Shown piece by piece: positions 7,749 through 9,872 of a stretch of DNA of 9,872 nt. Both the position numbers and the translations under genes were made by a program. The first letter of the stretch is position 1. Every line of letters starts with the position of its first letter. Below the pieces are notes generated by a model, which saw only the letters and a list, made by a program, of their open reading frames with translations, was not told the origin of the DNA and searched no databases. The stretch comes from Eubacteriaceae bacterium (GTDB taxonomy: Bacteria > Bacillota > Clostridia > Eubacteriales > UBA1433). Location: the NCBI GenBank assembly GCA_012797825.1, contig JAAZOI010000265.1, forward strand, positions 1 through 9,872, in the 5' to 3' direction.

Positions 7749-7861
7749 TATAAACGTAAAATGTTTAAATTAATTATCAAAATCAAAACATATTTTAATT
7801 AAAAATAAAAAAATGATAAAAATATGAATAAATTTAATGCATTTGGTGAAAATATAATTGT

Positions 7862-7877
7862 CACTGCGATTGCAGTG
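7862..7877. repeat. Small perfect hairpin CACTGC-GATT-GCAGTG
   Basis: A 6-bp perfect stem with a 4-base loop, G+C-rich against an AT-rich background, abuts the larger hairpin at 7878-7934 without a spacer. It is on the 3' side of the larger hairpin when read in the direction of the lipoprotein gene. There is no T run directly after it. It may be part of the same termination or RNA-processing structure. Confidence 0.5.
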
Positions 7878-7934
7878 TAAGAAACAGACCTTATTCGTTA
7901 ATGCTTAATTGCTGTACTTGAGGTCTGTTTCTTA
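7878..7934 (-). terminator. Long hairpin (14-bp perfect stem) after the lipoprotein gene, probable terminator
   Basis: The arms 7878-7891 (TAAGAAACAGACCT) and 7921-7934 are perfect reverse complements, with a 29-base loop. It starts 12 bases after the TGA of the lipoprotein gene, where a terminator is expected. The T residues are embedded in the 3' arm (TGTTTCTTA) rather than following it, and the loop is unusually long for an intrinsic terminator, so a small structured RNA end or the terminal repeats of a tiny element are alternatives. Confidence 0.55.
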
Positions 7935-7946
7935 TTTTGTGTTACT

Positions 7947-8648
7947 TCAATCTATAAATCCTAATTGTTTCATTGCCTTAATAAAAGTATCGGCTTCACC
8001 ATGCGGATTGGCATTCTTTGTAGCTTCAATTACATACCAAGAGTATTCATAATCATGAATAATAATCGGTATAGGTTTTCCAAATTTATTTTTTATATAT
8101 GATTCTTCCTGAAGTCTTTTTGCTACATTGCTTACTGCTGTTAACAGTTCATAATAACCGACAGGTCCTTTTCCTACATAGTTCATATCCTTATCATAGC
8201 AATCTTCATCTTCGTATCCGATATTTTTAATACCATTTTGTTCATACCATTTAAATAATATTTCCGTGCCTTCATTGTAATCTTCTGTTGGATCAATTAT
8301 CGGTATTTCATCCTGAAACCAATAAGCGTAATTCCATCTTTCTTCTGAAAGCAAATCATCGTTTTCGCAAGCCGATTCTGTATTATAACTGATAGTAAAT
8401 ATTGATACATTTTCAAAATCTTTATACGTGTATGCTTCGTTGGAATATACAAAAAATGAAATGGCATAAATGTCTTTTGCATTCCATGAATCTATTTCGT
8501 TTTTAACTCTGTTATATAAGTATTCTTCTAAATCTATCATATCTGTCTCCTTATTATCTAAACTCTCATTTTTTATATCTGCTTGCTCGCATGAAGAAAG
8601 AGTCAACAATATTGCAAATATTAAAAAGAAGGCAAGAAATTTCTTCAT
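7947..8648 (-). CDS. Lipoprotein of unknown function
   Basis: The product has 233 residues and a clear lipoprotein signal: MKKFLAFFLIF, a hydrophobic core, then lipobox LSSC with Cys20 as the predicted lipidated residue, anchoring it to the outer face of the membrane. A short acidic linker (about 21-40) precedes a domain rich in Tyr, Trp, Asp and Glu (for example DYEYSWYVIEATKN near the C terminus). It has 3 Cys after the lipobox or within the mature chain, but no recognisable catalytic triad or binding motif, and I do not recognise the family. The start is supported by AAAGGA 7 bases before the ATG. It appears to be a single-gene unit, with a candidate promoter at 8679-8707 and a large hairpin after its stop. 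No transporter permease or ATPase is adjacent, so a solute-binding role is not suggested. Confidence 0.82.
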   Translation of the reverse strand: MKKFLAFFLIFAILLTLSSCEQADIKNESLDNKETDMIDLEEYLYNRVKNEIDSWNAKDIYAISFFVYSNEAYTYKDFENVSIFTISYNTESACENDDLLSEERWNYAYWFQDEIPIIDPTEDYNEGTEILFKWYEQNGIKNIGYEDEDCYDKDMNYVGKGPVGYYELLTAVSNVAKRLQEESYIKNKFGKPIPIIIHDYEYSWYVIEATKNANPHGEADTFIKAMKQLGFID

Positions 8649-8678
8649 TTATAAATCCTTTGCTAATATAACATTTAT

Positions 8679-8707
8679 ATTTTATATGAATATATATAAT
8701 ATAACAA
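8679..8707 (-). promoter_or_regulatory. Possible promoter of the lipoprotein gene
   Basis: On the - strand TTGTTA (8707-8702) and TAAAAT (8684-8679) are 17 bases apart, leaving a leader of about 24 bases before the start at 8648. Several TA-rich hexamers lie nearby, so the precise boxes are uncertain. Confidence 0.35.
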
Positions 8708-8807
8708 TTATTATATAATAAAATTAATTGCTATAAAATAAAAAATATTTAAGCGGATAAATTAATGAAGTATATATCAGCTTTTTTTATGTTTGTAAAA
8801 ATATATA

Positions 8808-8836
8808 TTGACTGTAAAAATACGTACTGTTATGAT
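8808..8836 (+). promoter_or_regulatory. Sigma-A-type promoter of the LRR gene
   Basis: TTGACT (8808-8813) and TATGAT (8831-8836) are separated by exactly 17 bases; each box matches consensus at 5 of 6 positions. Transcription would begin near 8843, giving a leader of about 36 bases that contains the dyad GGAA-CATA-TTCC (8847-8858), a possible operator or small hairpin. This is the best promoter in the window. Confidence 0.72.
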
Positions 8837-8864
8837 TAGTCAAAAAGGAACATATTCCCAAAAA

Positions 8865-8870
8865 AGGCGG
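8865..8870 (+). promoter_or_regulatory. Ribosome binding site of the LRR gene
   Basis: AGGCGG lies 8 bases before the ATG at 8879, the same AAGGCGG variant and spacing as for the - strand zinc-ribbon gene at 5902. It fixes the start. Confidence 0.7.
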
Positions 8871-8878
8871 AATTATTA

Positions 8879-9872
8879 ATGAAAACAAAAGTAATTATTT
8901 TTTTAAGTTTATTGCTATTATTGTTTCCTTGCACATTATTTGCGGCTAATTATAATAATAATGATTATTCAAAACTGCAAACATTTCTGAATAGCCCTTC
9001 GGCAATTGACGGCGAAACAAACGGTCAGGCGTTAAATGATTTATATAATGCAGATGACACGTCGACATGGACGGGAGTTACGTGGGATGCAGATAATCCT
9101 CAAAGAGTAACAAGTATTGAGTGGGATAATAAACATCTTGCAGGCAATTTGGATTTAAGCGGATTTACGGCTTTAACAAACTGTGATATTTCGAAGAATA
9201 AAATAGATTCTGTAAACCTAGCAGGCACGGATAATTTAGTTGATTTTAACGCGTATTTAAATAACCTTTCACAAATTGATCTTTCAGGCAATACAAAATT
9301 ACAATTTTTATATTTAAGCTGCAACAATTTTGCGAGCCTTGATTTAAGCGGACTAAGCGTTCTGAGATATTTTGAATGTGTAGAGAATAAACTGACGCAG
9401 CTTGATATAAGCGATTGTGTGGCGTTGACTAATCTGTATTTTTATAATAATGATTTAACAACGCTTGATTTAAGCAATAATGATAATTTAATCATAATTT
9501 CAGGCAGCAACAACAATTTAACAGGCTCGCTTGATATAAGCGATAAACCTAATCTTCTATATTGCTTTGTTAGTGATAATAAGTTTACTTCAATAAAAAC
9601 AGCAGGGAATGCATTTAAATATTTAGATACCAGAAATAACAATTTATCAATCATACAAACCGATATATTCAGCTCCGGTCAGACATTTACTGCAAACGGG
9701 CAAGGGTATATTGACTTTGTCTTCGCGGATAATGAAGGCGATCCTAAAGCGGTTTATTTATACGCGTTCGGGCATTCGGATATGGTGTTTAAAAATTGGA
9801 CGATAAATGGCTCGGAAGTATCCAAAAGCCCCGTTTATTTTATAAATAAAGATAACCCGCCGACAGAAAATA
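8879..9872 (+). CDS. Secreted leucine-rich-repeat protein, 3' partial
   Basis: The frame is open from the ATG to the window edge (331 codons, no stop). The N terminus is a Sec signal peptide (MKTKVIIFLSLLLLLFPCTL) with likely cleavage after FA (A22); the C18 context (FPC) is not a good lipobox. A short Asn- and Asp-rich region with a Trp-containing stretch (DTSTWTGVTWDADNP) leads into about eight 21-22-residue LRR units (about residues 85-262), with the repeating pattern LDLS...L..L....N.L. Examples are LDISDCVALTNLYFYNNDLT and LDLSGLSVLRYFECVENKLT. After them a new beta-rich region begins (NGQGYIDF...VYLYAF...FKNWTINGSEV) resembling the divergent InlB B-repeat type found in Gram-positive surface proteins. 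Such proteins usually end with a cell-wall or surface anchor; here the end lies outside the window. A role in adhesion or protein binding is inference from the fold. It stands alone on its strand behind its own promoter. Confidence 0.9.
   Translation, partial: MKTKVIIFLSLLLLLFPCTLFAANYNNNDYSKLQTFLNSPSAIDGETNGQALNDLYNADDTSTWTGVTWDADNPQRVTSIEWDNKHLAGNLDLSGFTALTNCDISKNKIDSVNLAGTDNLVDFNAYLNNLSQIDLSGNTKLQFLYLSCNNFASLDLSGLSVLRYFECVENKLTQLDISDCVALTNLYFYNNDLTTLDLSNNDNLIIISGSNNNLTGSLDISDKPNLLYCFVSDNKFTSIKTAGNAFKYLDTRNNNLSIIQTDIFSSGQTFTANGQGYIDFVFADNEGDPKAVYLYAFGHSDMVFKNWTINGSEVSKSPVYFINKDNPPTEN

Noticed and set aside
7680..7860. Possible small genes or RNA in the AT-rich gap
   Set aside because: The stretch is almost only A and T with frequent stops. 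Apart from a candidate promoter I saw no coding pattern or stable fold.
8649..8807. Possible origin-like or attachment site in the AT-rich divergent region
   Set aside because: No DnaA-box cluster, direct repeats or tRNA end were seen. It is explained by divergent promoters.

Overview
The window looks like a chromosomal segment of a low-GC Gram-positive bacterium, most likely a gut-type Clostridia relative. The basis is AT-rich DNA with strong purine-rich Shine-Dalgarno sites, a heterodimeric ABC exporter of the BmrC/BmrD (TM287/288) type, small zinc-ribbon/one-TM proteins, a DUF6273-like domain, and a secreted leucine-rich-repeat protein. This assignment is inference; no rRNA or other marker gene is present.

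Layout. On the + strand, 1-4039 holds two overlapping half-transporter genes. The first enters from outside the window and has an in-frame TAA inside its Walker A loop (1515-1517). The second is intact and starts in an ATGA overlap with the end of the first. A hairpin at 4062-4086 closes this block and probably also ends the convergent transcription. From 8648 down to 4120 everything reads on the - strand, in this order of transcription: a lipoprotein (8648-7947), a helical-repeat protein (7664-7005), a membrane-anchored YkuE/YaeI-like metallophosphoesterase (6936-6046), a zinc-ribbon membrane protein (5902-5297), and a broken zinc-ribbon/TM/repeat/DUF6273 gene (5171-4120). At 8879 the strand switches back to + for a secreted LRR protein that runs off the right edge, behind a good promoter at 8808-8836.

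How the genes relate. The two ABC genes would form one asymmetric exporter: the first subunit carries degenerate catalytic residues (Asp after Walker B, Gln in the H-loop) and the second carries canonical ones. The two zinc-ribbon proteins are paralogous at the N terminus (identical Cys spacing, the same PL..E..IQNI linker and a TM) but have unrelated C-terminal domains. The other genes show no shared pathway that I can support.

The most notable feature is damage: two genes in under 5 kb are interrupted, one by a clean nonsense codon and one by a frameshift plus a nonsense codon 15 bases apart. This is either local decay or sequence error. No stretch over 300 bases lacks a gene; the largest gaps (7680-7946 and 8649-8878) hold AT-rich promoter regions and a tandem hairpin. 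I found no tRNA, rRNA, CRISPR array, transposase or clear attachment site. I did not find a convincing new multi-gene system; the best candidates for a second look are the zinc-ribbon paralog pair and the interrupted genes.
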